Below are positions 36,669 to 45,951 of a stretch of DNA of 64,000 bases, one piece after another. Position numbers and translations under genes: made by a program. Every line of letters starts with the position of its first letter. The stretch's first letter is position 1. The notes beneath the pieces were generated by a model that searched no databases, was not told the origin of the DNA, and saw only the letters and a list, made by a program, of their open reading frames with translations. This DNA comes from Lacimicrobium alkaliphilum (lineage in GTDB: Bacteria > Pseudomonadota > Gammaproteobacteria > Enterobacterales > Alteromonadaceae): contig NZ_CP013650.1 in assembly GCF_001466725.1 (NCBI RefSeq), positions 1,736,001-1,800,000 of the forward strand. The letters are read 5' to 3'.

Positions 36669-37403
36669 TTACTTGATTGCCACCATGGAGGCGAAATTAA
36701 AACATTTGAACCACAGCACTATGTCACTGAAACCGGCCTGATGCAGACGTTGTTCATGTTCGGCGAAACTGTCAGTGAGCATAACGTTTTCCAGTGCAGA
36801 ACGTTTCTGACTGATCTCCAGCTCAGAATAGCCGTTGCGCCGTTTAAATTCATGATGCAGATCGACCAGCAGGGTATTGCCCTGTTCACTGGGATGACGG
36901 ATTTTTTCCGATAATATCAGCACACCGCCGGGTTTCAGGCCCTGATAGATCTTTTTAAGAATCGCCCCGCGTTGTTCAGGCTGTATAAATTGCAGGGTAA
37001 AGTTCATCACGACCATTGAGGCATTGCTGATGGGGACCTGTTGTAAATCCTCACACAGCACCTGAATGGGTACCGGGGATTTAAATGCCTGCAGATGACG
37101 TTCACAGCGCTCGATCATCGCCGGGGAGTTATCCACTGCAATTATTTTACAGCCCGGCGTCTGCACATAACGGCTGATGGCCAGACTGACGGCACCTAAA
37201 GAGCAGCCTAAATCATATAAGTGAGAGTCTGCTTCGGCGTAGCGCCCCGCCATCTGACCAATCGCATCGACAATGGTGCTGTAACCTGGCACGGAACGCT
37301 GGATCATATCAGGAAAGACTTCAGCCACATTTTCATCGAAGCGAAAATCAGATACCTGCTCAGCAGGTTTGGAATAGATGGCGTCTTTGGGGGATGAAAT
37401 CAT
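36669..37403 (-). CDS. cmoA: Carboxy-S-adenosyl-L-methionine synthase
   Basis: A 244-residue enzyme that makes carboxy-SAM from SAM and prephenate for CmoB. SDFRFDENVAEVFPDMIQRSVPGY, LYDLGCSLGAVSLAIS and MVVMNFTLQFIQP are highly characteristic. Operon with cmoB. Confidence 0.96.
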   Translation of the reverse strand: MISSPKDAIYSKPAEQVSDFRFDENVAEVFPDMIQRSVPGYSTIVDAIGQMAGRYAEADSHLYDLGCSLGAVSLAISRYVQTPGCKIIAVDNSPAMIERCERHLQAFKSPVPIQVLCEDLQQVPISNASMVVMNFTLQFIQPEQRGAILKKIYQGLKPGGVLILSEKIRHPSEQGNTLLVDLHHEFKRRNGYSELEISQKRSALENVMLTDSFAEHEQRLHQAGFSDIVLWFKCFNFASMVAIK

Positions 37404-37450
37404 GACCAGTGTTTGTGGGCTTAAGGGGCGGCCATTTTAGTTGGAATACA

Positions 37451-37483
37451 AAGTGCCGACAACCCCGGGGTTTGTCGGCACTT
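37451..37483 (-). terminator. Hairpin terminator after the porin gene
   Basis: Inverted repeat AAGTGCCGACA/TGTCGGCACTT with a GC-rich centre, lying just past the porin stop on the minus strand and before cmoA. Confidence 0.75.
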
Positions 37484-37507
37484 CTGGCTGGAAATGTTTA
37501 AATGATT

Positions 37508-38662
37508 TCAGAAAGCGTACTTGGCAGAAAACTGCAGCCTGTCCATGTCGCCTTCCAGGCCATTTTCGACATCCCGCTGTGCGTGTGCATATTCAACACC
37601 AAAACTCAGCTCTTTACTTGGTGAGTAGATGGCATTGACCCTGACACTGCGGGTGCTCTCTGTGACTCCCATTCCGGTCAGCGCCGTGTCATTGTCTGCG
37701 CTAAACCAGGAATAACTCAGGGTTGAACGCCACTGTTCGCTCCATAAATGGCGGTACGCAATCAATCCGCCGCTGGAGTCGATACTCTCCAGTTCGCCGC
37801 TGGCATTCAGCACCGCGCCGTTGGCGGCATTAATACCAAGGTAGCGGCCCATACCGGCACCGGTGTTAAACATCATTCTGACATCGTTACGACCCAGGTT
37901 TACCTTGGCTGATACGCTCAGCGCTGCGGCTGTTTCGGTGCTATCGATAGCATTACCGTCATCATAGGCAAGCTGGCGAATCAAGGTCGCTGCACTGATA
38001 TGTCCCCAATCCTGTTTGAGGGTATAACGTAACACCAGATCCGGTACGCCGTTGTCATCGGCCACAATGCGGCCACCGCCGCCAAAGGGCGTGACTGTGG
38101 TTTCCGGATTTTCCAGGGCGACAGACAAGCCACCTGCGGAGTAACGAACCATCGCCTGGCGAACAAAGATGGTACCGTCCGTTGCACCTATAAAATCCAG
38201 GGTTTCCGGTAATACGGAAACATCCTGAAAGGTGCTCCAGGTCTGACCAAATAACCAGCCATCGTACTCAATTGTGGCAATCCGCATTCGTGGGCTGTAA
38301 GAATTAGATACCCGTTCATCACCATTTGGGGTGGCCATAAAATCCAGCTCAATAGTGGCTTTCAGTGCTTTGCCATTGGACAGGGTGGTATTACTGGAAA
38401 AGTTAAACCGGGTCTGTCTGGCGTGCATATCGAAGGCGGTACCTTCATCTTCGCCACCAACAGGGGTCAGTCCGGGGATATAAAAGTCACGGCCAATATT
38501 ACCTGAGGGTAAGGTACCATCGGAGTATTGGCTGGCAATGGCGTCTAATTTGATATAGCCGCCGAAATTAAACTCGGTATTATTCAGACTGGCCGCGCTG
38601 GCTGATGCAGCGCTCAGTGCGCTCAGTAACAGGGTAGATCTGAGTATTGTGCAGGGTTTCAT
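37508..38662 (-). CDS. DcaP-like outer-membrane porin
   Basis: A 384-residue protein with a signal peptide (MKPCTILRSTLLLSALSAASASA), an N-terminal block FNFGGYIKLDAIASQYSDG and GRDFYIPG typical of DcaP-type trimeric porins, alternating beta-strand pattern throughout, and a C-terminal phenylalanine (LQFSAKYAF) for outer-membrane insertion. Family members pass small dicarboxylates or other organic anions. It is divergent from acs and shares with it a promoter region containing a 12-bp inverted repeat, which suggests co-regulation with acetate metabolism. GAGGAT precedes the ATG. Confidence 0.88.
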   Translation of the reverse strand: MKPCTILRSTLLLSALSAASASAASLNNTEFNFGGYIKLDAIASQYSDGTLPSGNIGRDFYIPGLTPVGGEDEGTAFDMHARQTRFNFSSNTTLSNGKALKATIELDFMATPNGDERVSNSYSPRMRIATIEYDGWLFGQTWSTFQDVSVLPETLDFIGATDGTIFVRQAMVRYSAGGLSVALENPETTVTPFGGGGRIVADDNGVPDLVLRYTLKQDWGHISAATLIRQLAYDDGNAIDSTETAAALSVSAKVNLGRNDVRMMFNTGAGMGRYLGINAANGAVLNASGELESIDSSGGLIAYRHLWSEQWRSTLSYSWFSADNDTALTGMGVTESTRSVRVNAIYSPSKELSFGVEYAHAQRDVENGLEGDMDRLQFSAKYAF

Positions 38663-38720
38663 TTTTTATCCTCGTTTTTACTTTCCATTAACAATCCTGC
38701 ACGGAAGCAATTTGCTCAAT

Positions 38721-38749
38721 CCGACCTTAGTCTATTCGACTAAGGTCGG
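38721..38749. promoter_or_regulatory. Inverted repeat between the porin gene and acs, candidate regulator site
   Basis: CCGACCTTAGTC and GACTAAGGTCGG form a perfect 12-bp inverted repeat with a 5-bp centre. The core GACTAAGGTC recurs at 38830-38839, about 100 bp before acs. The symmetry suits a dimeric LuxR-type response regulator, such as the one encoded after acs; a terminator role is less likely because it sits between divergent promoters. Confidence 0.55.
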
Positions 38750-38829
38750 CTCAGTTTTACTTTAGTTATAATCAGAGCTGTTGTGCTGTAGTTAAGGGTG
38801 TTTTAATTTATTGTTAATGGTGCCGTTAA

Positions 38830-38839
38830 GACTAAGGTC
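38830..38839. promoter_or_regulatory. Second GACTAAGGTC box upstream of acs
   Basis: The same ten-base word as in the inverted repeat at 38721-38749, flanked so that AGACTAAGGTCT is nearly symmetric, followed by TAATATG that could include a -10 region. Confidence 0.45.
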
Positions 38840-38940
38840 TAATATGTTAACTTCACCTGCCCCTTACCATTGAGGCATGCCCAACAGAGCGCAAAACCCG
38901 GACGCAGTCTTCGCGGTTTTAACAAATTGGAGATCAGACT

Positions 38941-40884
38941 ATGTTGCATAAAGTACACCCCGTTTCTTCTTATCCGGCCCGCAAGACTCATGCTGATAAA
39001 GCAGAGTATCAGCGTTTGTATAAGTGGTCCGTAGAAGACCCGGAAGGTTTCTGGGCGCAGCAGGGCAAGCGACTGGACTGGATCAAACCTTTTAGCCGGG
39101 TTAAGCAAACCAGTTTTGCAAAGGGTAAGGTGGATATACAGTGGTTCGCCGATGGTCAGCTTAATGCCAGCTACAACTGTATCGATCGCCATCTGAAGAA
39201 AAACCCTGATGCCACTGCCATTATCTGGGAAGGTGATGATCCGGCAATGGACAAGACCATCAGCTATCAGCAGATGCACGATGAAGTCTGCCGGCTTGCC
39301 AACGCCATGAAAGCCAAAGGGGTGGGTAAAGGTGACAGGGTCATTATTTATATGCCGATGATCCCGGAAGCGGCTTTTGCCATGCTCGCCTGTGCCCGCA
39401 TTGGTGCCGTTCATTCGGTGATTTTTGGTGGCTTTTCTCCCAATGCTATTGCCGATCGGGTAGAAGATTGTCAGGCGAAAATGGTTATCACGGCTAATTT
39501 TGGTCGCCGCGGTGGAAACAAAGTGGCCCTTAAGGCCAATGTTGATAAAGCGCTTGAGCGGGAAAATACAGCCTGCATTGAATCGGTTATCGTATTTAAG
39601 CTGCTCGAAGAAGAGACCAGTATGGTTGCGGATCGCGATCACTGGTGGCACGACGCAGCCGGCGCCTGTGAGCCAGTGTGTGAGCCTGAGCCAATGAACG
39701 CCGAAGATCCGTTGTTTGTACTGTATACGTCCGGCTCCACCGGCAAGCCCAAAGGGGTGGTGCATACCACTGGTGGTTATCTGGCTTATGCATCTATCAC
39801 TCATGAGTATGTGTTTGACTATCAGCCCGGTGATGTTTACTGGTGTGCGGCAGATGTGGGCTGGATCACCGGTCACACTTATATTGTCTATGGTCCTTTT
39901 GCTAACGGCGCAGTTTCGCTGATGTTTGAAGGAGTACCCACCTACCCGGATGTGCGTCGTATGGCGCAGGTGGTGGATAAACATAAAGTCAATATCCTGT
40001 ATACCGCGCCTACCGCTATTCGTGCGCTGATGGCAAAAGGTGATTTACCGGCCCAGGGCACGAACAGAGATTCATTGCGCTTATTAGGCAGTGTGGGCGA
40101 ACCGATCAATCCGGAAGCCTGGGACTGGTATCACGACAAAATCGGTAATAAGCAATGTCCCATTGTGGATACCTGGTGGCAGACTGAAACCGGCGGTGTG
40201 ATGATTTCGCCACTACCCGGTGCCACAGATCTCAAGCCTGGTTCGGCTACCCTGCCGTTTTTCGGTGTCAAGCCGGCGCTGGTGGACAGCGAAGGTAACT
40301 TCCTCGAAGGTGCGGTATCCGGTAATCTGGTGATCACCGATTCCTGGCCAGGGCAGGCCCGCACTGTATGGGGCGATCATGACAGGTTTGAGCAAACCTA
40401 TTTCAGCACTTACGCCAATTTATATTTTACCGGCGATGGTGCCCGCCGGGATGAAGATGGTTACTTCTGGATCACCGGTCGGGTCGATGACGTACTCAAT
40501 GTATCAGGCCACCGTCTGGGTACCGCCGAGATAGAAAGTTCGCTGGTTGAGCATCCGGCTGTTGCCGAAGCCGCTGTGGTCGGTTACCCCCATGATATTA
40601 AAGGGCAGGGCATTTATGTGTATGTGTTGCCCACTGACGGCGTTGAGATCACCGAGGAGCTGACCAAAGAGGTGCGCCAGTTTGTCAGGGATGATCTGAG
40701 TCCTATCGCCAGCCCTGATTTTATTCAGTGGACACCGGGCCTGCCGAAAACCCGCTCCGGTAAAATCATGCGTCGCATTCTGCGCAAGATCGCCGCCAAT
40801 GAGTTTGACAGTCTGGGCGATACCTCAACCCTGGCCGATCCTGCGGTAGTGGATGAGCTGATTCAAAACCGGCTGAATAAGTAA
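38941..40884 (+). CDS. acs: Acetyl-CoA synthetase
   Basis: A 647-residue adenylate-forming enzyme that converts acetate, ATP and CoA to acetyl-CoA. Motifs: [20 protein letters not shown] (P-loop), [10 protein letters not shown] (acetate pocket with Trp), [31 protein letters not shown] and the acetylatable lysine in [11 protein letters not shown]. Length is standard. GGAG precedes the ATG. The neighbouring LuxR-type regulator matches the CrbR arrangement known to activate acs in several gammaproteobacteria. Confidence 0.97.
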   Translation: MLHKVHPVSSYPARKTHADKAEYQRLYKWSVEDPEGFWAQQGKRLDWIKPFSRVKQTSFAKGKVDIQWFADGQLNASYNCIDRHLKKNPDATAIIWEGDDPAMDKTISYQQMHDEVCRLANAMKAKGVGKGDRVIIYMPMIPEAAFAMLACARIGAVHSVIFGGFSPNAIADRVEDCQAKMVITANFGRRGGNKVALKANVDKALERENTACIESVIVFKLLEEETSMVADRDHWWHDAAGACEPVCEPEPMNAEDPLFVLYTSGSTGKPKGVVHTTGGYLAYASITHEYVFDYQPGDVYWCAADVGWITGHTYIVYGPFANGAVSLMFEGVPTYPDVRRMAQVVDKHKVNILYTAPTAIRALMAKGDLPAQGTNRDSLRLLGSVGEPINPEAWDWYHDKIGNKQCPIVDTWWQTETGGVMISPLPGATDLKPGSATLPFFGVKPALVDSEGNFLEGAVSGNLVITDSWPGQARTVWGDHDRFEQTYFSTYANLYFTGDGARRDEDGYFWITGRVDDVLNVSGHRLGTAEIESSLVEHPAVAEAAVVGYPHDIKGQGIYVYVLPTDGVEITEELTKEVRQFVRDDLSPIASPDFIQWTPGLPKTRSGKIMRRILRKIAANEFDSLGDTSTLADPAVVDELIQNRLNK

Positions 40885-40905
40885 GTCTGTGAATATCATC
40901 TGCCA

Positions 40906-40936
40906 CTGGTGTCCGGCATGAAAATGTCGGACACTA
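40906..40936 (+). terminator. Hairpin after acs
   Basis: CTGGTGTCCGGCAT/ATGTCGGACACTAG imperfect inverted repeat in the 82-bp gap between acs and the response regulator gene; lacks a long T tract, so it may attenuate rather than stop transcription. Confidence 0.6.
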
Positions 40937-40966
40937 GCACTCAGATTTAACCGAGTGGCACATAGC

Positions 40967-41629
40967 ATGGCTAAGTTTCTGATCGCTGATGATCACCCTT
41001 TATTCAGAGAAGCTTTGGCTGGCGCCTTACAGCAGCGCTTTTCACCGCTGGAACTGGTGCAGTCCGACTCGCTTGACAGCACTCTGGCATGCATGCAGCA
41101 ACATGATGATCTTGATCTGGTGTTGCTGGATTTGCATATGCCCGGTTCTGGTGATTTGTATGGTTTGATCCGGGTACGCCAGGACTTTCCTATGGTGCCG
41201 GTGGCTGTGATTTCCGGCAGTGAAAACCCACAGGTGGTGGCGAAGGTCATGAGCTTTGGCGCGCTGGGCTTTATTCCCAAGTCTTCCTCCTCAGAGCAAA
41301 TCGCCGGTGCTATCAATGCCATTTTAGAAGGCGATAACTGGGTACCCGAAGCGCTACAGGGCGAAATTCAGTACATTGATGATCAAAACCGCGAACTGGC
41401 AGCCAAAGTCGCCGAACTGACCCCGCAGCAATACAAGGTGTTGTGTTTTATTCACAACGGCCTTCTGAACAAACAGATCGGCTATGAACTGGGCATTACC
41501 GAAGCGACAGTAAAAGCCCATGTGACTGCCATATTCCGCAAGCTTGATGTTTACAGCCGCACTCAGGCGGTACTGCTGGCAGAAAAGCTGCAACTCGAAC
41601 CTCCGCAGAGTCCTGTTTCCCAGGACTGA
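40967..41629 (+). CDS. LuxR/NarL-type response regulator, CrbR-like
   Basis: A 220-residue two-domain regulator. The receiver (about residues 1-120) has the acidic pair in LIADDHPLFRE, phospho-acceptor Asp in LVLLDLHMPG and Lys in FIPKSSSSEQ. The C-terminal NarL/LuxR HTH (about 145-210) reads LTPQQYKVLCFIHNGLLNKQIGYELGITEATVKAHVTAIFRKLDV. Position right after acs is that of CrbR/ErdR-type regulators, which with a large sensor kinase activate acs; the kinase is not in this window. ATG 40967 is preferred to GTG 40955. Confidence 0.9.
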   Translation: MAKFLIADDHPLFREALAGALQQRFSPLELVQSDSLDSTLACMQQHDDLDLVLLDLHMPGSGDLYGLIRVRQDFPMVPVAVISGSENPQVVAKVMSFGALGFIPKSSSSEQIAGAINAILEGDNWVPEALQGEIQYIDDQNRELAAKVAELTPQQYKVLCFIHNGLLNKQIGYELGITEATVKAHVTAIFRKLDVYSRTQAVLLAEKLQLEPPQSPVSQD

Positions 41630-41699
41630 ACACTGTCGCTGTTAATGCCTGAAGGGATTGATATACTGACCTTTTATGGCTCATCAAAGGGAAGTAATT

Positions 41700-42704
41700 A
41701 TGATCAACCCCAATCTGCCACTGACAGATTTGCATCGTCATCTGGACGGCAATATTCGCCCCCGCACTATCTGGGAACTGGCCCAACAACACGGTATTAA
41801 GTTGCCAGCAGACAGTTACGAAGCCTTACTGCCACTGACACAGGTACAGGGCCAGACCAGTGATCTGCTGGATTTTCTGCAAAAGCTGGATTACGGGGTT
41901 TCAGTGCTGGCCGATATCGATGCCTGCTACCGGGTGGCGATGGAAAATATGGAAGACGCTCACGAATCCGGGCTGGATTATGTAGAGCTGCGTTTTTCGC
42001 CTTACTATATGGCCCGCACCTTTGAGCTGGATATGGTGCAGGTGGTTGAAGCGGTTATCGACGGAGTCAGAGCCGGTAGTGAGAAGTTCGGTATTCAGGC
42101 TAACCTTATCGGTATTCTCAGCCGTACCTTTGGTGCCGAAATCTGCTGTAAGGAACTGGATTCTTTATTGGCCTGTAAAGACAGGATCACGGCGCTGGAT
42201 TTAGCCGGTGATGAACTGGGCTATCCGGCGGAGCTGTTTCTGGATCACTTTAAGCTGGCCCGGGATGCCGGCTGGCAAATTACCGTGCATGCCGGCGAGG
42301 CAGACGGCCCGAAAAGTATCTGGAATGCCATAGAAAAACTCGGTGCCAGCCGTATCGGTCATGGTGTGGCCGCGACTCAGGATGACAAACTGATGGAGTA
42401 CATGGCCAAAAATCTGATTGCGGTGGAGTCTTGTCCCACTTCCAATTATCAGACCGCCACCTTAAAGGCTATTGCTGATTCACCCATGCCGCTGTTTCTT
42501 GAGCGTGGCTTGTGCGTGACCCTGAATACGGACGATCCGGCGGTGTCCAATATCAATCTGGAAAATGAGTATCGGGTCGCTAAGGAAATTATCGGTCTGA
42601 GTGATGCTCAGCTTGAGCAGGTTCAGCGCAATGGTGTGACCGCTGCTTTTATCTCTGAGCAGGATAAAAAGGCCCTGTATGCCCGCAAGGCAGAAACGGC
42701 CTAG
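41700..42704 (+). CDS. add: Adenosine deaminase
   Basis: A 334-residue metal-dependent deaminase converting adenosine to inosine. Motifs: TDLHRHLDGNIR (metal His pair), ITVHAGEADGP (metal His and catalytic Glu), GHGVAATQ (His) and LNTDDPAVSN (metal Asp). Length matches the family; E. coli Add is 333 residues. ATG 41700 follows AAGGGAAG; the in-frame ATG at 41676 is less well placed. Confidence 0.94.
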   Translation: MINPNLPLTDLHRHLDGNIRPRTIWELAQQHGIKLPADSYEALLPLTQVQGQTSDLLDFLQKLDYGVSVLADIDACYRVAMENMEDAHESGLDYVELRFSPYYMARTFELDMVQVVEAVIDGVRAGSEKFGIQANLIGILSRTFGAEICCKELDSLLACKDRITALDLAGDELGYPAELFLDHFKLARDAGWQITVHAGEADGPKSIWNAIEKLGASRIGHGVAATQDDKLMEYMAKNLIAVESCPTSNYQTATLKAIADSPMPLFLERGLCVTLNTDDPAVSNINLENEYRVAKEIIGLSDAQLEQVQRNGVTAAFISEQDKKALYARKAETA

Positions 42705-42712
42705 AGATTATT

Positions 42713-42735
42713 GCCGGGCCCGACCCGGCTTTTTC
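42713..42735 (+). terminator. Intrinsic terminator after add
   Basis: Stem GCCGGG/CCCGGC with a five-base loop followed by TTTTTC. Confidence 0.85.
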
Positions 42736-42793
42736 AAGAGAAGCATGATGTGGCGATGGAATATCCGCCGCAACGGCCTTAACAGGTGACAGA

Positions 42794-43624
42794 GTGATAA
42801 AAGTGAACTGGTTGATTATGCTGGCCCTGTTGCCTGCTTTATTGCAGGCCTCTGTCAGATTGCCCGGAACGGAGCAACTGAGCGTTGCCGATGCCGGTAC
42901 TGGCGTGGGTTTTCAGATTGCGGTTCAGCTGCCACCGGATTATTACAAGCCAGAGGCGTTTAAGATCCGCTATCCTGTTGTCTATCTGCATGGTGATATC
43001 AGTGACTTTGCGCTGGTGGTTGGTGCCAGTCGCAATGCTATGCAGCAAGGCAGCATTAAACCAGCCATCATCGTGGCGCTCTCCCGTGAACACAATCGTC
43101 AGGAACTCATCGCTCCGGGCACGGCTATTCAGCGGCTTCATTATGGCGAACAGCTATTTGAGTACCAGCGCTTTTTAACCCGCCAGTTGATCCCGTTGGT
43201 TGAACGGCGCTACCGGGCGACAGACAAAGAGCGCACCTTTATTGGTAAAAATGGTGGTGCATTACTGGGGCTGTATCTGATGGCCAATGAGCCAGGGCTG
43301 TTTACCAGTATGCTGCTCGGCAGCCCGGCCTTCTGGTATGACAATCACAATAGTCTTAATAAACTGATTGATGCAGTAAACAGTAGACAGGTGACACATG
43401 CACGGATCTTTGTCGGTGTCGGTCAACTGGAAACACCCATACATCAACAAGGCACAGAAGATTTAGTCAGTGATGCCATTGATATGCAGACCCGTATATC
43501 AGCCTGGCGTTATCCGGGGCTGGAACTGAAGCTGATGTTGGTACCTGATGCCGACAACAGCACCGCGTTTCCCACCACAGTTACCCAGGGGATGCATTGG
43601 CTGAGCAAAACACCTCAGCAATAA
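42794..43624 (+). CDS. Secreted esterase-D/IroE-fold protein lacking catalytic residues
   Basis: A 276-residue protein with a signal peptide (about residues 1-20) and the alpha/beta-hydrolase layout of the Fes/IroE/esterase-D group: PVVYLHGD, the region around the nucleophile elbow, SPAFWYDN, and a C-terminal TTVTQGMHWL. The nucleophile motif G-x-S-x-G reads FIGKNGGALLGLY, with Asn where Ser is expected. The segment that normally carries the catalytic His reads DADNSTAFP, apparently with Asn there too. It therefore looks like a pseudoenzyme, perhaps a binding protein. GTG start at 42794 behind AGGTGA. Confidence 0.75.
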   Translation: MIKVNWLIMLALLPALLQASVRLPGTEQLSVADAGTGVGFQIAVQLPPDYYKPEAFKIRYPVVYLHGDISDFALVVGASRNAMQQGSIKPAIIVALSREHNRQELIAPGTAIQRLHYGEQLFEYQRFLTRQLIPLVERRYRATDKERTFIGKNGGALLGLYLMANEPGLFTSMLLGSPAFWYDNHNSLNKLIDAVNSRQVTHARIFVGVGQLETPIHQQGTEDLVSDAIDMQTRISAWRYPGLELKLMLVPDADNSTAFPTTVTQGMHWLSKTPQQ

Positions 43625-43644
43625 TCTCAACAACTGCCCTGATT

Positions 43645-43679
43645 AGTAATACCAATTATTTAGTTCAATTGGTATTACT
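43645..43679. terminator. 13-bp perfect inverted repeat, possible terminator
   Basis: AGTAATACCAATT/AATTGGTATTACT with a nine-base loop. AT-rich TAATACCAATT hairpins of this kind recur in intergenic regions of Alteromonadales and Shewanella, so it may be a dispersed repeat rather than a dedicated terminator. Confidence 0.6.
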
Positions 43680-43742
43680 GTACAGCCCCGGCGGAAGTGT
43701 CTATGCTGAGATTGCATGTAAGCTACGAAAAGGAATATAAGA

Positions 43743-43952
43743 ATGGCAACAAACGCAACTACTAAAGTTATCAGTCTGGTGTTAATGATCGTCGGTATTG
43801 GTCTGGCGGTATGGGGTTTCAGAGAAGCGGATTCACCAATGGGCGAGGTAACTGAAACCGTAACCGGATCTTATGCGGATGAAACTATGATGATGCTGAT
43901 TGGCGGCGCGGTAAGTTTTGTCGTCGGCCTGTATCTGTTTATAAAAAAATAA
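43743..43952 (+). CDS. Small DUF3185-type membrane protein
   Basis: A 69-residue protein with two membrane helices (about residues 8-25 and 50-67) joined by an acidic loop (READSPMGEVTETVTGSYADE). This matches DUF3185 proteins of aquatic gammaproteobacteria. AAAGGAATATAAG precedes the ATG. Function unknown. Confidence 0.8.
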   Translation: MATNATTKVISLVLMIVGIGLAVWGFREADSPMGEVTETVTGSYADETMMMLIGGAVSFVVGLYLFIKK

Positions 43953-43976
43953 CCCGCGCTATTAATATGCTTTAAA

Positions 43977-44015
43977 AAGACACCGGGTGGCCTGCTCAGC
44001 TGCCACTCAGTGTCT
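43977..44015. terminator. Hairpin between convergent genes
   Basis: AGACACCGGGTGGC pairs imperfectly with GCCACTCAGTGTCT between the DUF3185 gene and the PHB depolymerase-type gene; flanked by A and T residues, so possibly bidirectional. Confidence 0.6.
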
Positions 44016-44028
44016 TATATTGATTACT

Positions 44029-45951
44029 CTATTCTGTACAAGAACTCAGATACCAGTTTACCCCGTCATCCGATGAGAGCGTATTGGTGCCCCAGGTCGA
44101 GCCTGGCATGGCATCGTCACTGCCATTGGCAAAGTAATCCGGGCTGTAGTAATTGCCTGTGCTGTAGGCCCGCCCCGCTACTTTGTGGTAGTAATTACTG
44201 GTGCTGACTTCTTCGCAGTCAGCCGGTGGTGGATCATTATCGCCCCCATCATCCCCATTTCCGGGGGCACTGCTGCAACTTTGTGCCGGTCCGGAACAGG
44301 AGTTGTCATCGTCCTGCCACTGGCACTGATTGCTGGCAACAAGTATTTCATTGAGCTTGAAGCTGTCAGTACCGTATTCAAGATAGCAGTTGGCATAATT
44401 AGTGTAATCCAGTCGTCCGGCACTGATATGCTGGTCCAGCGTTGCCATCTGGCCGGCATCAATATCGAAGCTCAGACTATCGGAAATTAACAGACCCCTG
44501 TTGTCTGTTGCTGTGACGATAGCGGTGTTGTTGCCACCAGGTAAATCACAGGTGCTGGCGCTAAAATCATTGCCAATGACAGAGGCAGTAATATCACCAT
44601 TATCAAAACTGACAACGACACTGGCCAGATCCTGATTTACATCCACTACCTTACCGCTCACCGTGGCGCACTGAGCATCAACATTGACTTCGAGGTCGCT
44701 TAATACCGGTGCCTGGGGGGGCGGCTCAGGACCGACTCTGGCTGTGGTTTGATAGGATTCACCCGCCAGACCTTCGCTGTCAGTGGCAGTAGTGCTGATT
44801 AGATAAAGATCATCGGCCAGGGGCGGGCTATTGAGCAGGAAATTATCACTGGCTTCCACAGTGGTGCTGGCTGTGACTTCAATACCAGAGGTGTTGGTAA
44901 ATATCGCATCGATGCTTTGTACCGAGGTTTCGGTATCGATGGCTTTACCGCTGATGCTGATGACATCGGCGCTGACACTGACATTGATATCTGACAGGGC
45001 AGGGCCGGTGTTGCGGTTCACTCTCTGATTATTGTCGAGGAAGTATTGGCCGAGATAGCGGGCATAGTTTATGCCGGCACCGTTGATATAACTGCCACTG
45101 GCTCCCTGACCTCCTGACCAGGCGTGATCCACATTGTCAAACCAGAGCATGGAAACACGGCCATCCTGCCACAGAATCTCATCTGCAGTGCGCCCGCTGC
45201 CCTCGTTAATCTGATTGGTACCGGGTAACTGGCTGACACCATAAAGTGCGGCCATGCCTTCGGCATTTTGCTCGTTATAACACTGATTCACCGTGGTATC
45301 GTCGCGACCAAAAGCCATTGAGGCAACCTGGGAGTTAAAAAAGCTGCCATAGCTTGCGCCGTACTGACTGCATCTTGTCTGCACATCGGCTGTTTCACAG
45401 GGTCCGAGTGCACCATTGGAACTGGTGCCTATACTCGGCCCGGCGCTGATGCCCATACCGGCAAATACATCAGGCGCCAGGCAGGCGGTGGTATTGGCAA
45501 AGCTGGCACCGGAAGAGAGCCCGGCAATGTATACCTGATTAGCGTCGATCCCACGATTACTGTCACCAGACAGGGCATTGGCCAGGGAGATCAGATTCTT
45601 ATAATCCCCGGCAGTGCGTGACTTGGTTCCCTGCCAGTAAGACCAGCAGCTGAAACCTGCTTTATTCATGGCATCGGGCACAGCGATTACCAGGCCAAAT
45701 TCTTCGGCGGCATCTTCTAAATTGGCCGACAGGTAGGCGTCAATACTCTGAGTACAGCCATGTAACACAATCAGCAGGCCTTTGCCCTCACCAATAGCTG
45801 ATATGGTATCAGGCGTATAGATATGTACCTTGTTAAATCCGCCGATGCTGACGTTGTTCTGCCAGCTACCCGCCTGGCTGACTGACGCCATCGCCATGCA
45901 GAAAAGACTGAAAAATGGCAATGCCAGAGATTGCCGGAGTGTTCTTATCAT
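44029..45951 (-). CDS. Secreted PHB depolymerase-family esterase with C-terminal modules
   Basis: A 640-residue exported protein: signal peptide (MIRTLRQSLALPFFSLFCMAMASVSQA), an N-terminal catalytic domain of about 310 residues and a C-terminal region of modules. The catalytic domain has the oxyanion region LIVLHGCTQ, lipase box GLSSGAS, and a His in FDNVDHAWSGG, matching LpqC/PHB depolymerase esterases. Two immunoglobulin-like repeats follow (each with LSDINV/LSDLEV starts and ATDS/ATDNRG ends), then a region with paired cysteines and a GDDGGDNDPPP linker to a Tyr/Asn-rich tail ending near a final Cys. The tail is probably substrate-binding. Likely degrades polyhydroxybutyrate or related polyesters outside the cell. 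ATG 45951 has GGAG eight bases upstream. Confidence 0.88.
   Translation of the reverse strand: MIRTLRQSLALPFFSLFCMAMASVSQAGSWQNNVSIGGFNKVHIYTPDTISAIGEGKGLLIVLHGCTQSIDAYLSANLEDAAEEFGLVIAVPDAMNKAGFSCWSYWQGTKSRTAGDYKNLISLANALSGDSNRGIDANQVYIAGLSSGASFANTTACLAPDVFAGMGISAGPSIGTSSNGALGPCETADVQTRCSQYGASYGSFFNSQVASMAFGRDDTTVNQCYNEQNAEGMAALYGVSQLPGTNQINEGSGRTADEILWQDGRVSMLWFDNVDHAWSGGQGASGSYINGAGINYARYLGQYFLDNNQRVNRNTGPALSDINVSVSADVISISGKAIDTETSVQSIDAIFTNTSGIEVTASTTVEASDNFLLNSPPLADDLYLISTTATDSEGLAGESYQTTARVGPEPPPQAPVLSDLEVNVDAQCATVSGKVVDVNQDLASVVVSFDNGDITASVIGNDFSASTCDLPGGNNTAIVTATDNRGLLISDSLSFDIDAGQMATLDQHISAGRLDYTNYANCYLEYGTDSFKLNEILVASNQCQWQDDDNSCSGPAQSCSSAPGNGDDGGDNDPPPADCEEVSTSNYYHKVAGRAYSTGNYYSPDYFANGSDDAMPGSTWGTNTLSSDDGVNWYLSSCTE

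Noticed and set aside
38721..38749. Inverted repeat read as a transcription terminator
   Set aside because: It lies between divergent promoters rather than after a gene and has no T tract; a regulator site is more plausible.
38839..39984. A 381-residue minus-strand reading frame opposite acs
   Set aside because: Low-complexity His/Ile-rich translation antisense to a fully conserved acs; no ribosome site or family resemblance.
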